A stretch of DNA of 64,000 bases from Ridgeia piscesae (lineage: Eukaryota > Annelida > Polychaeta > Sabellida > Siboglinidae), in NCBI GenBank assembly GCA_025642075.2, contig JAODUO010000557.1:145001-209000 (forward strand). The letters are read 5' to 3'. Made by a program: the position numbers and the translations under genes. Every line of letters begins with the position of its first letter. Positions within the stretch are counted from its first letter, which is position 1. The notes below the pieces were generated by a model. The model did no database searches. It worked only from the letters and a program-made list of their open reading frames with translations, and was not told the origin of the DNA. Shown piece after piece: positions 36,466 to 49,923 of this stretch.

Positions 36466-37420
36466 ACGTATTGATGCCGTATTAGACAGTGTCTTCATGT
36501 TCTCCATTCTCGACTTTCGTGTCCTGACATCTGTCACAAATCTCACCCAGCCTCGCACTCAGTTTGGTTGGCCAACAAACTTACACAACTCTAGTGGCAT
36601 ATTTTTGTGATGACTTTGTCATGATGACACCAGCTTGACAGAATGACAGGACTATTAAATACGATCGAAACGGATCTACAATTGAACACCCAATCAATAG
36701 TTACTGACACAACCGTCTTAGACACATCACATGTAATGATTAATGTTCTCTGTCAATCGCTGATCCCTCACCCAGAGAAACATGATTCACCATGGCAACT
36801 AAATTTTGGTAAAACGCTCCATGAAGCTGCCAGATTTTCCAGTAAATGTGGGAATGACACAGTCCAGCCTAGCATGTGCCAGGTCAGCTTTCCCGCTAAG
36901 TCCATGCCACGGCCCACCTCTGTATTGATGGGTTTCTTCTGATGCATTAGCCTCATGCAGGCCCTCTCGGGAAAGGATAGTTTTTACAGAAAAAATATCG
37001 CTTTTTCAGCGCCGGCAGTGGTAGGATTTATTTGTTTTGACAGAGTAGATCTCGGATTGCTCGTTTGTTTAACTCATGTTGATGTGGATTTCCGTGGATG
37101 CGTTTGCATCAGAAAGACACAGATGTCTGTTGTGGAGTCTTCGTTTATATATATCTTCGTTTATATATTATTAACTTAACCAGAACGTGCTTAGTCAATC
37201 AGACGTTATTTATTGCCACATTAATCAACCAGAAAACATGTCATTATTTAGTCACTAAATAGCAATTGCTTTAGTCACATTTAGTCATGCTAATGAGATC
37301 TAAGACTACAATTTTAGTCAACCAGATTGCAGTTTTATATAATCATGTTTTTGTTAAAATGGGATCAGTCATATAGCAAACATTATTGCAAACTGAAATG
37401 TTAGCGTAGTTATTTTGAGG
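36466..37420. other. Unique DNA, no gene recognised
   Basis: The 99-codon frame at 36643-36942 shows no motif or splice context. Confidence 0.35.
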
Positions 37421-37493
37421 ATGTGTGTGTGTGTGTGTGTGTGCGTGCGTGCATGCGTGCGTGCGTGTGTGCGTGCGTGCGTGTGTGTGTGTG

Positions 37494-37528
<35 letters not shown>

Positions 37529-37632
37529 CATGCGTGCGTGCGTGCGTGCGTGTGTGCGTGCGTGTGTGTGTATGTGAGTGTGTGTGTGTGTTGTGTGTGG
37601 GTGTGTTGTGTGTGTAGGTGTGTGTGTGTGTA
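37421..37632. repeat. (TG)n / (TGCG)n compound microsatellite
   Basis: About 210 bp of alternating GT and GTGC units. Confidence 0.96.
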
Positions 37633-40019
37633 ATTATATAGTTTTGACAATATGGTTCACATTGCAATAATGTTTTGTAAATAATTACATCACAGACTGA
37701 GAGGCACCAAAACATTTGGTTTGTTTATATGTGTTGATGTTGTGTTTACTGTTTCCTACGTACTGTAAATGTCATCAGTTTCCACCTACCTCAGTGAGTT
37801 GATGAGGCTATTATAAAGACAGTACTTAGAGGCAGATGACAGCGTTTGTGCACGTTGAGCCTAGCAACTAGACGACACTAAGCAGCAAAGCGTGGGAGAG
37901 AATACATTCAATTGCGTCCTCTGCGCCACTGGTGGCATGTGATTCCTCAGGGTGGCATTAACACCGCTAACATTGGTGCGTTTGCCAACGGCTGCGATTA
38001 TGCAACTTGTGCAAATCTGCAGCTATCTTGTCAGACTCTAATTTCCTGGCACCTTCCTAGAAGTACTGGGTTTCCAGTGGGCATTGTTATGTAACCAGAA
38101 ACACTCAGTCTGACCTTAAAGACAGTAGGCATGTCTGTAATAAATATGTTGGACTCTTACTTAATCATTTTCATTAACTGTTACATGTTATTCCTGCTCT
38201 TTGTAGATAAAGTCTCCTGTGTTTTGTCAATAACAGGAGATTTATGCCAGTTTTAATATAAGTTCTGAGTATGTATATTACATAATTATGTTGTAACGTG
38301 TTGTTAGCATAATTAATTGGTTATATTTATTTGGTTGATTACGCAACATTTGTAAAGTGATATTCTGATGAAGCCCTTGTTTTTTTCTGGACAACAACTC
38401 ATTATTTTATAAGCATCAGTGGGTATAGAAGAGGAAAAATATCATGATAGATTTTAAGTAATTGCAATTTGCGTCGTCCACCAGTATGGTTTTATAATTG
38501 TTTGTTGTTTTTCCCTCTGAGTTTGTAATCAGTATCAATCCAACAACAAATGTAATTTATCTCATATAATGTAAATAAATGTAATAAAAAGACTTCATAT
38601 GTATATTAGATAATCCTTTGCCAGTTTGACTTATAGAATATAAAAAATTTGAAAAACAATTGTCAGATATATATTAGATCATCCTTAGCAATATCTCATC
38701 TAACTCAGTGTAATGTATCCACACAGGCCAGGATTATTTGTCATGCAAACTATCCCTGGCAGATCTTATACAAAAATGCATGATTTAGCCGTGTTGAACT
38801 AGTTTATTGACTTCTCCATTTGTGACTCAGGTTCGCCTGTGAGGACAATGCAATTATCTGCTCCAATTTCAAGATGGATAAACAGTTTCTAGGAACCCAA
38901 TTGCACAAGCAGCTGAACGGTTTTGTGTATTCGAATATTGGCTTCTTCATCACAAACATTGCATGTGACATGAGCAGAATGTGGCCGAAATCATGCCAAA
39001 TTATATCACATGACTGGAGGCCGACTAAAACGCTTGTGACCGATTTCTTTGGTTGAGCGTAAAAGACGAGTTCAGCATTGAATGTACCTTCCAAGAGTAC
39101 TGAGGTAATCAGTTACAGAGACCTTACTGGCAGACAAGCATGCTCAGTTCTGTAATAACTCCTAGCACCTCATGAAATCTTAATAATTTCTTTGTGTTTA
39201 TGTAGAACATGCATCTGATGCTTTTGCCTATGTTGACATTGACATTAGCAATATTGTTGTGCTCATTACTCAGGTGTGAATCACCAGGATAAAAAAACAC
39301 CTGTAGACTTATACGAACATGTCACGCATGCGTTTTTGCACATATATGTACAAACACGCATGCATGCACGCATGCCCGCAACACACACAAGAAATCAAGT
39401 GAAATCTTAATTAATTGGATCAGACCACACATTTTAATTTCCATTGACATTTTTAGGACTAGAAAATATTTAATAAACAAGTCTGAAAAAGCTGGCACGA
39501 TGTCATTAATGTGCTGAAAGAAATGTGGGAAATATCATATGCATTATCCTGTATCCATGAAAGTGGTATATTTTTGCAAAATGTTATCCTTGGTTTGGAA
39601 ATGTTACCACTGGAATCCCTGCATCTTCAAATGAGAATCATTTCGGCTGCAACATGTTTCCGCCAAACGCCCAGTATCTTGACTGTTCCAATCTATCTGG
39701 CTGACAAACTGTTGGCAAATAAGTTCACAGAAATCCGAGCTAAATTGCCCAAGTTTACAGAGGACATCCATGTAAGTAAACACACAGTTGTTTACAGTTA
39801 TTATGTAATTAATGTAATAGCTGTTGTAAATTTACACAGCTGACTAATGGAATGATATCAACACCATCAGAGTGTCTCCTGACAGGTCATATTAGACCTC
39901 ATAAACATTGCCACCAGCTAGTGTGGCTTTAATTAGAGCCTAGGTGCCTGGGTGATTAGTGAGAAAACATTGAGTTTGGACTGGCTGATTCAGCCTGCTG
40001 TGTGCTTGTGTACTGAACC
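37633..40019. other. Unique AT-rich DNA, no gene recognised
   Basis: A GTAAGT donor-like string at 39772 follows a frame open from 39511, but there is no convincing acceptor or motif. Confidence 0.35.
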
Positions 40020-40100
40020 AGTGGGTCATATAGATATTGGGCCATATAGACAGTAGGCCATATAGACAGTGGGCCATATAGACAGTTGGCCATATAGACC
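40020..40100. repeat. About 20-bp repeat, four to five copies
   Basis: Copies of GGCCATATAGACAGT in tandem. Confidence 0.85.
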
Positions 40101-40799
40101 ACATGCTGGCCTGTGTTTGTGACATCAAATGCTGGCCGGCCGTGTTGTCTTAAAGTCAGCCAGGTGGTCTAGCCTGCATCAAATGCCTGGATAACTGGCC
40201 AGCACTTTCTGAAAGGTCACTGGGGTCAGAGACTGCGAAACTGGACCAAAATGCAGCACCTGTAGAAACGTAGAAATGGAAGGATGCGCCCAGGTACTGA
40301 TGAGGGTATTCAGATGGATTTTGCTGATTTCTCCCTTTGCTATGAGTGACAGCATTATACTTGATGGCAGACTGTGTGATCAATGTCAGTCATCTGCTAT
40401 AGGTCTTCGATTGTTGTTTCCACACCAGTAGAATGGTCATCTCTGCCTTCTGAGAACACTCTGGTCACTCCATCTAGCTCCCAGGCAGCAAGTCTGTTTT
40501 TGGACCATGTTTATAACAACATTAGCAAAGAATCCATCCCAGGCAGCAATTATCTGGCATGGACTTTGTTTGACAAAGAATGGCCAATTTTGGTTCAAAA
40601 TTAGCCAACATTGCAAGTAGTTGGCTGGCAGTGATTATGCTAGCTTGGGCCACTTGGTGGGCCACAGTGGCCCAGTGTGAGACCATGCAGTGGACAGCCA
40701 TTGTGATACATCCTGATCTTAGCCCACTGTGCCAATATTGGCCCAATGTGATGATAATGTTCAGGGCCAATGATGACCGGGTTGGAACTGTAAAAAGAC

Positions 40800-41105
40800 A
40801 AAAAGGCAAGTTCTTATAGCGCAGTATCCAGTCCTCAGGACCGTTCAAAGCGCTTTACACTTTTCTCCCCTGACAGACCTGTTCAATCAGACACCATCTC
40901 GGCTTCTCTGGGAAGCATCCAGCCATATGCTACAATTAATGTGCGAAGGCTGCTCGTATACATATCCACCACTGTCTATAGCCAGGTAGTCATTTATACA
41001 GCTGAGTGAACTGGAGCAATGTTGAGTTAAAAAAACATGCCCAAGGTTTCAACACCGCAGCACAGGATTCGAACCTGTACCCCTGAGCCACTGCGCTCTA
41101 CCATT
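40800..41105 (-). mobile_element. tRNA-headed SINE, long form, antisense
   Basis: Best-preserved copy of the main SINE. On the minus strand: head with TGGTAGAGCGCAGTGGCTCA (A-box region, 41103-41084) and GGTTCGAATCC (B-box, 41075-41065), a central block shared with 10143-10471, CCCAGAGAAGCCGAGATGG, AAAGCGCTTTGAACGG and GGATACTGCGCTATAAGAAC. No clear target duplication was found by eye. Confidence 0.85.
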
Positions 41106-41584
41106 CACCCTCATCTTGTTCCAGCCTCTTCTGTTCTCCTTGCCCTCGGTATCTGTCCATGTCTCCTCACTCACCCCTCCACATGTCCGCTCCACCACAG
41201 TGGGCTCGTAGTTACCTTAATTTTCACGTGCATCTTCATTACCGCCTTTCCTCCTAATTCTGCCCTCCTCTGCCTTATTTTTTCACAGCCATCTGCAGGC
41301 CACTTTGAAACTTTGCCTTTGATTTTGCAAGTATCATTGAAAAGCAGTCATTTGTTGCTTGATCAATCCAGGAAGTTGAGGCCGAAATTGTCTTGTCATG
41401 TGACATCATTGTACTGGACATGAGTGGACTCACGTACTGGCCTTCATAGTCCGAGTCCGTGAGAGGTCACTTGTCCGTTTGTTGGGACTTGCGAGGACAA
41501 TGGGATTTGTGGTCTCCTGAAAAAACACCCTTGGAGTGAAAGAAATTGCTCACATTTTGATATGGAAATGGAATCAATTATCCA

Positions 41585-41830
41585 TGCAAAATGATGACCA
41601 TGATCGACCATGGTCATCATGGTTATTTGATGGTCGACCATAGTAGTTCATGGTGGACCATCAAATAGTTGATGATGACCACGGCCGAAATATATATGAC
41701 CATGGTTGACCATTGTCAAGTTACGTGTGACCATAGTCAACCACGGACATTAGTTTCTTATGACCATTGTCAAGGATGGTCAAGTTACAAGTCACCATGG
41801 TCTACCACGGTCAAGTCACATGACCATAAT
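41585..41830. repeat. Degenerate GACCATGGTC palindromic repeat field
   Basis: Around a dozen strings of the type GACCATGGTC, GGTCGACC and CATGGTGGACCATC, many self-complementary. A longer inverted pair (TATTTGATGGTCGACCATAG against TGGTGGACCATCAAATAG) lies at 41622-41669. Confidence 0.75.
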
Positions 41831-41895
41831 TTTCATATAAATAGCTGGCATGAATGTTATATGCTGATAGTCTAGCATGTAAAACCTGGCCCTGC

Positions 41896-41948
41896 GACAA
41901 CTCATCCCATTATAGACACGAGTCAATTCATCCCATCATGAGACAACA
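41896..41948. repeat. Left edge of the 20/21-bp satellite
   Basis: Two to three units (GACAACTCATCCCATTATAG and following) match the array at 42280-46745. They are cut off from it by the LINE fragment at 41949-42279. Confidence 0.85.
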
Positions 41949-42279
41949 GTTGGAGGTGTTTAAAATATTGACAGAAATATTTTTTCTAGGTCAAGGAAGA
42001 GAGAAGGACTAGAGGACATGGAGTTACATTAGCAAAGAAGCAATGTAGACTAGATATTAGAAAATTTACATTTTCACAAAGAACATTAAACGAATGGAAC
42101 AGATTATCAGCAGATTGTGTAGGTGCTAGTAGTGTTAATATATTTTAAAATAAAATCGACATATACCTAAGAAGGGCGGGGTATACTTAGATAGATATGT
42201 TGGACTCTTGATAAGCTAAAGGGCTTCCTAGTCCACCTACCATCTACAGTTGAATCTCTAGGTGGCAATCTTTCTAAAT
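41949..42279 (+). mobile_element. 5'-truncated LINE copy inserted in the satellite
   Basis: Aligns with 15651-16000 of the LINE at 13032-16020. By eye there are about 18 substitutions in about 300 aligned bases, plus a 19-nt deletion between two AATATTGA direct repeats. It keeps GGA where the larger copy has the premature TGA, but has its own TAA in the C-terminal coding part. It ends with a degenerate tail unit CTTTCTAAAT. Satellite units lie on both sides. Confidence 0.92.
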
Positions 42280-45200
42280 CCCCATCATGAGTCAAATGAT
42301 TGAGTCAACTCATCCCCATCACGAATCAACTCATTCCCATCCGGAGACAACTCATCCCCATAATGAGTCATCTCATCCCCATCATGAATCAACTCACTCC
42401 ATCATGACTCAATTCATCCCCATCATGACTCAACTCATTCCCATCATAAGACAACTCATCCCCATCATGACTCAACTCATTCCCATCATGACTCAACTCA
42501 TCCCCATCATAAGACAACTCATCCCCATCATGACTCAACTCATCCCCATCATGACTCAACTCTTCCCATCCCGAGACAACTCATACCCATCATGAGTCAA
42601 TCATCCCCATCATGAGTCAACTCATCCACATCATGAGTCAACTCATACACATTATGAGTCAATCATCCACATAATGAGTCAGTCATCCACATCATGAGTC
42701 AACTCATCCACATCATGAGTCAATCATCCCAATCATGAGTCAACTCATCCACATCATGAGTCAACTCATCCACATCATGAGTCAATCATCCACATCATGA
42801 ATCAATCATCCACATCATGAGTCAACTCATCCACATCATGAGTCAATCATCCCCATCATGAGTCAACTCATCCACATCATGAGTCAACTCATACACATTA
42901 TGAGTCAATCATCCACATCATGAGTCAATCATCCACATCATGAGTCAATCATCCCCATCATGAGTCAACTCATCCACATCATGAGTCAACTCATACACAT
43001 TATGAGTCAATCATCCACATAATGAGTCAGTCATCCACATCATGAGTCAACTCATCCACATCATGAGTCAATCATCCACATCATGAGTCAATCATCCACA
43101 TCATGAGTCAGTCCTCCAAATCATGAGTCAATCATCCACATCATGGGTCAACTCATCCACATCATGAGACAATCATCCACATCATGAGTCAACTCATCCA
43201 CATCATGAGTCAGTCATCCACATCATGAGTCAACTCATCCACATCATGAGTCAGTCATCCACATCATGACACAATCATCCACATCATGAGTCAATCATCC
43301 ACATCATGAGACAATCATCCACATCATGAGTCAACTCATCCACATCATGAGTCAGTCATCCACATCATGAGACAATCATCCACATCATGAGTCAATCATC
43401 CACATCATGAGTCAATCATCCACATCATGAGTCAACTCATCCACATCATGAGTCAGTTATCCACATCATGAGACAATCATCCACATCATGAGTCAATCAT
43501 CCACATCATGAGTCAATCATCCACATCATGAGACAATCATCCCCATCATGAGTCAATCATCCACATCATGGGTCAACTCATCCCCATCATGAGTCAATCA
43601 TCCACATCATGAGTCAATCATCCACATCAAGGGTCAACTCATCCACATCATGAGTCAGTCATCCACATCATGAGACAACTCATCCACATCATGAGTCAAT
43701 CATCCACATCATGAGTCAATCATCCACATCATGAGTCAATCATCCACATCATGAGTCAACTCATCCACATCATGAGTCAATCATCCCCATCATGAGTCAA
43801 TCATCCACATCATGAGTCAGTCATCCACATCATGAGTCAACTCATCCCCTCCATGAGTCAATCATCCCCATCATGAGTCAATCATCCCCATCATGAGTCA
43901 ATCATCCCCATCATGAGTCAATCATTCACATCATGAGTCAACTCATCCACATCATGAGTCAATCATCCACATCATGAGACAACTCATCCCCATCACGAGT
44001 CAATCATCCCCATCATGAGTCAATCATCCACATCATGAGTCAACTCATCCCCATCATGAGACAATCATCCACATCATGAGTCAACTCACCCCATCACGAG
44101 TCAATCATCCCCGTCATGAGTCAATCATCCACATCATGAGTCAACTCATCCACATCATGAGACAATCATCCACATCATGAGTCAACTCACCCCATCACGA
44201 GTCAATCATCCCCATCATGAGTCAATCATCCATATCATGAGACAACTCATCCACATCATGAGTCAATCATCCCCATCACGAGTCAATCATCCATATCATG
44301 AAACAATCATCCCCATCATGAGACAACTCATCCACATCATGAGTCAATCATCCCCATCACGAGTCAATCATCCCCATCACGAGTCAATCATCCCCATCAT
44401 GAGTCAATCATCCATATCATGAGACAACTCATCCCCATCATGAGTCAATCATCCCCATCATGAGTCAATCATCCATATCATGAAACAACTCATCCCAATC
44501 ATGAGACAATCATCCACATCATGAGACAACTCATCCCTATCATGAGTCAATCATCCATATCATGAGACAACTCATCCCCATCATGAGACAATCATCCATA
44601 TCATGAGACAACTCATCCCCATCATGAGTCAATCATCCCCATCATGAGACAATCATCCACATCATGAGACAATCATCCCCATCATGAGTCAATCATCCCC
44701 ATCATGAGACAATCATCCATATCATGAGACAATCATCCCCATCATGAGTCAATCATCCCCATCATGAGACAATCATCCACATCATGAGACAATCATCCCC
44801 ATCATGAGTCAATCATCCCCATCATGAGACAATCATCCACATCATGAGACAATCATCCCCATCATGAGTCAATCATCCACATCATGAGACAATCATCCCC
44901 ATCATGAGTCAATCATCCCCATCATGAGACAATCATCCACATCATGAGACAATCATCCCCATCACGAGTCAATCATCCCCATCATGAGTCAATCATCCAT
45001 ATCATGAGACAACTCATCCCTATCATGAGTCAATCATCCATATCATGAAACAATCATCCCAATCATGAGACAATCATCCACATCATGAAACAATCATCCC
45101 CATCATGAGTCAATCATCCCCATCATGAGTCAACTCATCCACATCATGAGACAATCATCCACATCATGAGTCAATCATCCCCATCATGAGACAAATCATC

Positions 45201-46745
45201 CCCATCATGAGTCAATCATCCCCATCATGAGTCAACTCATCCACATCATGAGACAACTCATCCACATCATGAGTCAACTCATCCATATCATGAGACAACT
45301 CATCCCCATTATGAGTCAATCATCCACATCATGAGACAACTCATCCCCATCATGAGTCAACTCATCCATATCATGAGACAACTCATCCCCATTATGAGTC
45401 GATCATCCACATCATGAGACAACTCATCCACATCATGAGTCAATCATCCATATCATGAGACAACTCATCCCCATTATGAGTCAATCATCCACATCATGAG
45501 ACAACTCATCCACATCATGAGTCAACTCATCCATATCATGAGACAACTCATCCCCATTATGAGTCAATCATCCCCATCATGAGACAACTCATCCATATCA
45601 TGAGACAACTCATCCCCATTATGAGTCAATCATCCCCATCATGAGACAACTCATCCACATCATGAGACAACTCATCCACATCATGAGTCAACTCATCCAT
45701 ATCATGAGACAACTCATCCCCATTATGAGTCAATCATCCCCATCATGAGACAACTCATCCACATCATGAGACAACTCATCCACATCATGAGTCAACTCAT
45801 CCATATCATGAGACAACTCATCCCCATTATGAGTCAATCATCCCCATCATGAGACAACTCATCCATATCATGAGACAACTCATCCCCATTATGAGTCAAT
45901 CATCCCCATCATGAGACAACTCATCCACATCATGAGACAACTCATCCCCATCATGAGTCAACTCATCCATATCATGAGACAACTCATCCCCATTATGAGT
46001 CAATCATCCCCATCATGAGACAACTCATCCATATCATGAGACAACTCATCCCCATTATGAGTCAATCATCCCCATCATGAGTCAACTCATCCCCATCATG
46101 AGTCAACTCATCCCCATCATGAGACAACTCATCCCCATCATGAGACAACTCATCCCCATAGACAACTCACCCCATCATGAGTCAATCATCATCATCATGA
46201 GACAACTCATCCCCATCTTGAGTCAATCATCCCCATCATGAGTCAATCATCCCCATCATGAGTCAATCATCCCCATCAAGAGTCAATCATCCACATCATG
46301 AGAAAACTCATCCACATCATGAGTCAATCATCATCATCATGAGACAACTCATCCACATCATGAGTCAATCATCTACATCATGAGACAACTCATCCCCATC
46401 ATGAGTCAACTCATCCCATCATGAGACAACTCATCCCCATCATGAGTCAATCATCCCCATCCCGAGACAATTCATCCCCATCCCGAGACAATTCATCCCC
46501 ATCATGAGACAATTCATCCCCATCATGAGACAACTCATCCCCATCATGAGACAACTCATTCCCATCATGAGACAACTCATCCCCATCATGAGACAACTCA
46601 TTCCCATCATGAGACAACTCATCCCCATCATGAGACAATTCATCCCCATCATGAGACAACTCATCCCCATCATGAGACAACTCATCCCCATCATGAGTCA
46701 ACTTATCCCATCCCGAGACAATTCATCCCCATCATGAGAGAATTC
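42280..46745. repeat. 20/21-bp satellite CCCCATCATGAGTCAATCAT, about 4.5 kb
   Basis: More than 200 units in two lengths: 20 bp with AGTCAATCAT and 21 bp with AGTCAACTCAT. Variants include GAGACAA for GAGTCAA and ACAT, CCAT or TATC next to CATGA. Higher-order periods are visible: 60 bp at about 44640-44960 and about 63, 84 and 104 bp at 45300-46060. The left part prefers CCACATCATGAGTCA; the right end (46440-46735) is nearly pure CCCCATCATGAGACAACTCAT. Open frames here are by-products. Confidence 0.97.
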
Positions 46746-47070
46746 ACCCCTAATCCCAAGCCAGAGAATTGCATCAGAAAAAAGCTTAAGTGGAATCAGA
46801 AATGGAATCGGAATTGCACTCTGGAGTAATTTTGTTTAGGTCTTTGGACGGACCAAAGGTCCATCTTAAGTGACTTACACTGACCACATGCACCGTCAGC
46901 TTCCATCTCTCAGTAACTGTTGAGGACCTATTTTACTAATTTGGCTCAGATTTATCTTGGAGTATTGCCACTTATAAGGCACAAGAAATCTAAATGTGAT
47001 TGAATTATTCTGAAAGTCCCTAGGCAGCCTCCAATGGGAATCTGGAATGGCAAGTTTGTTAGGTACCAGC
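46746..47070. other. Spacer between satellites, no gene recognised
   Basis: A small GGAATCAGAAATGGAATCGG run near 46790 only. Confidence 0.4.
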
Positions 47071-47392
47071 TGAATGTTCAGATGTATATATGTTTGTTGA
47101 CATGTATAGAAATTACATATAGTATGAAACAGACTTGTTCAGATGTGTGTGATGACATGCATAGTTAACACATGTTTAACACGCTTTTTCAGATGTGTTT
47201 GTTGACATGCATAGTAAACACATGTATAACAGTCTTATTCAGATGTGTTCGTTGACACGCATAGTAAACACACATATATAACAGGGCTTGTTCAGATGTG
47301 TTCGTTGACACGCATAGTAAACACACATATTTAACAGGCTTGTTCAGGTGTGTTCGTTGACATGCATAGTAAACACACATGTATAACAGACG
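47071..47392. repeat. About 60-bp tandem repeat, five copies
   Basis: Units contain TTCAGATGTGTTCGTTGACA, CGCATAGTAAACACACAT and ATAACAGGCTTG. Similarity increases from left to right. Confidence 0.9.
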
Positions 47393-48119
47393 GGGATGGA
47401 CATGGAGATGTCACTGGTAGCCATCTGGTTGCTAGGACTTGAGTTGCTCAAAGTGGACTGAGTCAACTCACACATATAGAAGCTTGTAATCTATATTTAT
47501 ATTCACCACATTTCTAGTGCTCACTTAAGTACATTTGTCAATCTCATTAGGAGAAATCAATGATAAATTGAATGGATTCACAACTGCTATCATTTATGTA
47601 TGACACAAATGTCTGATCGGTCCCAACAAGATGATTAGGCACTCCTCATTTCTGAGGACAGTTTAATTATCTCGAAAAGCACCCGCAGTTCCATGGATTA
47701 GCAGAGAGATTTCACAGCTTGGGGAGATATACGAGGTGTATCACTGTCAGTAGGCTATCTTTGCTAGCACCTGAGGTTATATGTGGGTTTTTTATAATCA
47801 ATTTTCTCGTGATAAAAATATAAAGCAGACAGTGAGGCAATCACGCAACATTTCTTGTTCACATTTCATGCCAGGATGTCTGAAATGTTGGCGTTCGAAC
47901 ACGGATTTGACGTGCAGTATATATATGATGTCAGTTTAGTAAATTTTGTATGTAGTTTCCAGTTAAAATGTGTTTGTTTATAACCAAATCTGATAGCAAG
48001 AATGATTACTGTTCAGTCGAGATATTGAATTTGTGCATTTGATGCATGAGAACCGTGCATGGAGCAGTGCTTGTTTTTGTCTCGAGACGCGTGACTAATC
48101 GTTAGTTTTAACATAATCA
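47393..48119. other. Unique DNA, no gene recognised
   Basis: No recognised motif. Confidence 0.4.
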
Positions 48120-49923
48120 TGTGATCATTGTGGCATTGGTGACATGTGTTGTATGTCATATATGTCATTGGTGACATGTGTTGTATGTCATATATGTCAT
48201 TGGTGACATGTGTTGTATGTCATATGTCATTGGTGACATGTGTTGTATGTCATGTATGTCATTGGTGACATGTGTCGTATGTCATGTATGTCATTGGTGA
48301 CATGTGTTGTATGTCATGTATGTCATTGGTGACATGTGTTCTATGTCATATATGTCATTGGTGACATGTGTTGTATGTCATGTATGTCTTTGGTGACATG
48401 TGTTGTATGTCATATATGTCATTGGTGACATGTGTTGTATGTCATATATGTCATTGGTGACATGTGTTGTATGTCATATATGTCATTGGTGACATGTGTT
48501 GTATGTCATGTATGTCATTGGTGACATGTGTTGTATGTCATATATGTCATTGGTGACATGTGTTGTATGTCATATATGTCATTGGTGACATGTGTTGTAT
48601 GTCATATATGTCATTGGTGACATGTGTTGTATGTCATATATGTCATTGGTGACATGTGTTGTATGTCATGTATGTCATTGGTGACATGTGTTGTATGTCA
48701 TATATGTCATTGGTGACATGTGTTGTATGTCATATATGTCATTGGTGACATGTGTTGTATGTCATGTATGTCTTTGGTGACATGTGTTGTATGTCATGTA
48801 TGTCATTGGTGACATGTGTTGTATGTCATATATGTCATTGGTGACATGTGTTGTATGTCATATATATCATTGGTGACATGTGTTGTATGTCATATATGTC
48901 ATTGGTGACATGTGTTGTATGTCATATATGTCATTGGTGACATGTGTTGTATGTCATATATGTCATTGGTGACATGTGTTGTATGTCATGTATGTCATTG
49001 GTGACATGTGTTGTATGTCATATATGTCATTGGTGACATGTGTTGTATGTCATATATGTCATTGGTGACATGTGTTGTATGTCATATATGTCATTGGTGA
49101 CATGTGTTGTATGTCATATATGTCATTGGTGACATGTGTTGTATGTCATATATGTCATTGGTGACATGTGTTGTATGTCATATATGTCATTGGTGACATG
49201 TGTTGTATGTCATATATGTCATTGGTGACATGTGTTGTATGTCATGTATGTCTTTGGTGACAATTGTGTTGTATGTCATATATGTCATTGGTGACATGTG
49301 TTGTATGTCATATATGTCATTGGTGACATGTGTTGTATGTCATATATGTCATTGGTGACATGTGTTGTATGTCATATATGTCATTGGTGACATGTGTTGT
49401 ATGTCATATATGTCATTGGTGACATGTGTTGTATGTCATATATGTCATTGGTGACATGTGTTGTATGTCATATATGTCATTGGTGACATGTGTTGTATGT
49501 CATATATGTCATTGGTGACATGTGTTGTATGTCATATATGTCATTGGTGACATGTGTTGTATGTCATATATGTCATTGGTGACATGTGTTGTATGTCATG
49601 TATGTCTTTGGTGACATGTGTTGTATGTCATATATGTCATTGGTGACATGTGTTGTATGTCATATATGTCATTGGTGACATGTGTTGTATGTCATATATG
49701 TCATTGGTGACATGTGTTGTATGTCATATATGTCATTGGTGACATGTGTTGTATGTCATATATGTCATTGGTGACATGTGTTGTATGTCATATATGTCAT
49801 TGGTGACATGTGTTGTATGTCATATATGTCATTGGTGACATGTGTTGTATGTCATATATGTCATTGGTGACATGTGTTGTATGTCATATATGTCATTGGT
49901 GACATGTGTTGTATGTCATATAT
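48120..49923. repeat. 32-bp satellite, about 56 copies
   Basis: The unit joins GTCATTGGTGACATGTGTTG to TATGTCATATAT. It is very homogeneous: variants are mainly ATATATG versus ATGTATG, CTTTGG for CATTGG (for example near 48385, 48771 and 49250) and occasional 1-3-nt length changes (48220, 49262). The array ends abruptly at TATGCATAC near 49923. It contains no open frame of note. Confidence 0.98.

Noticed and set aside
39511..39771. Possible exon ending at a GTAAGT donor (39772)
   Set aside because: The donor string is good, but no acceptor with a pyrimidine tract, no start support and no recognisable peptide.
42280..46745. Possible CRISPR array
   Set aside because: No alternation of constant repeats and unique spacers; units are contiguous 20/21-mers, and the DNA is eukaryotic in character.
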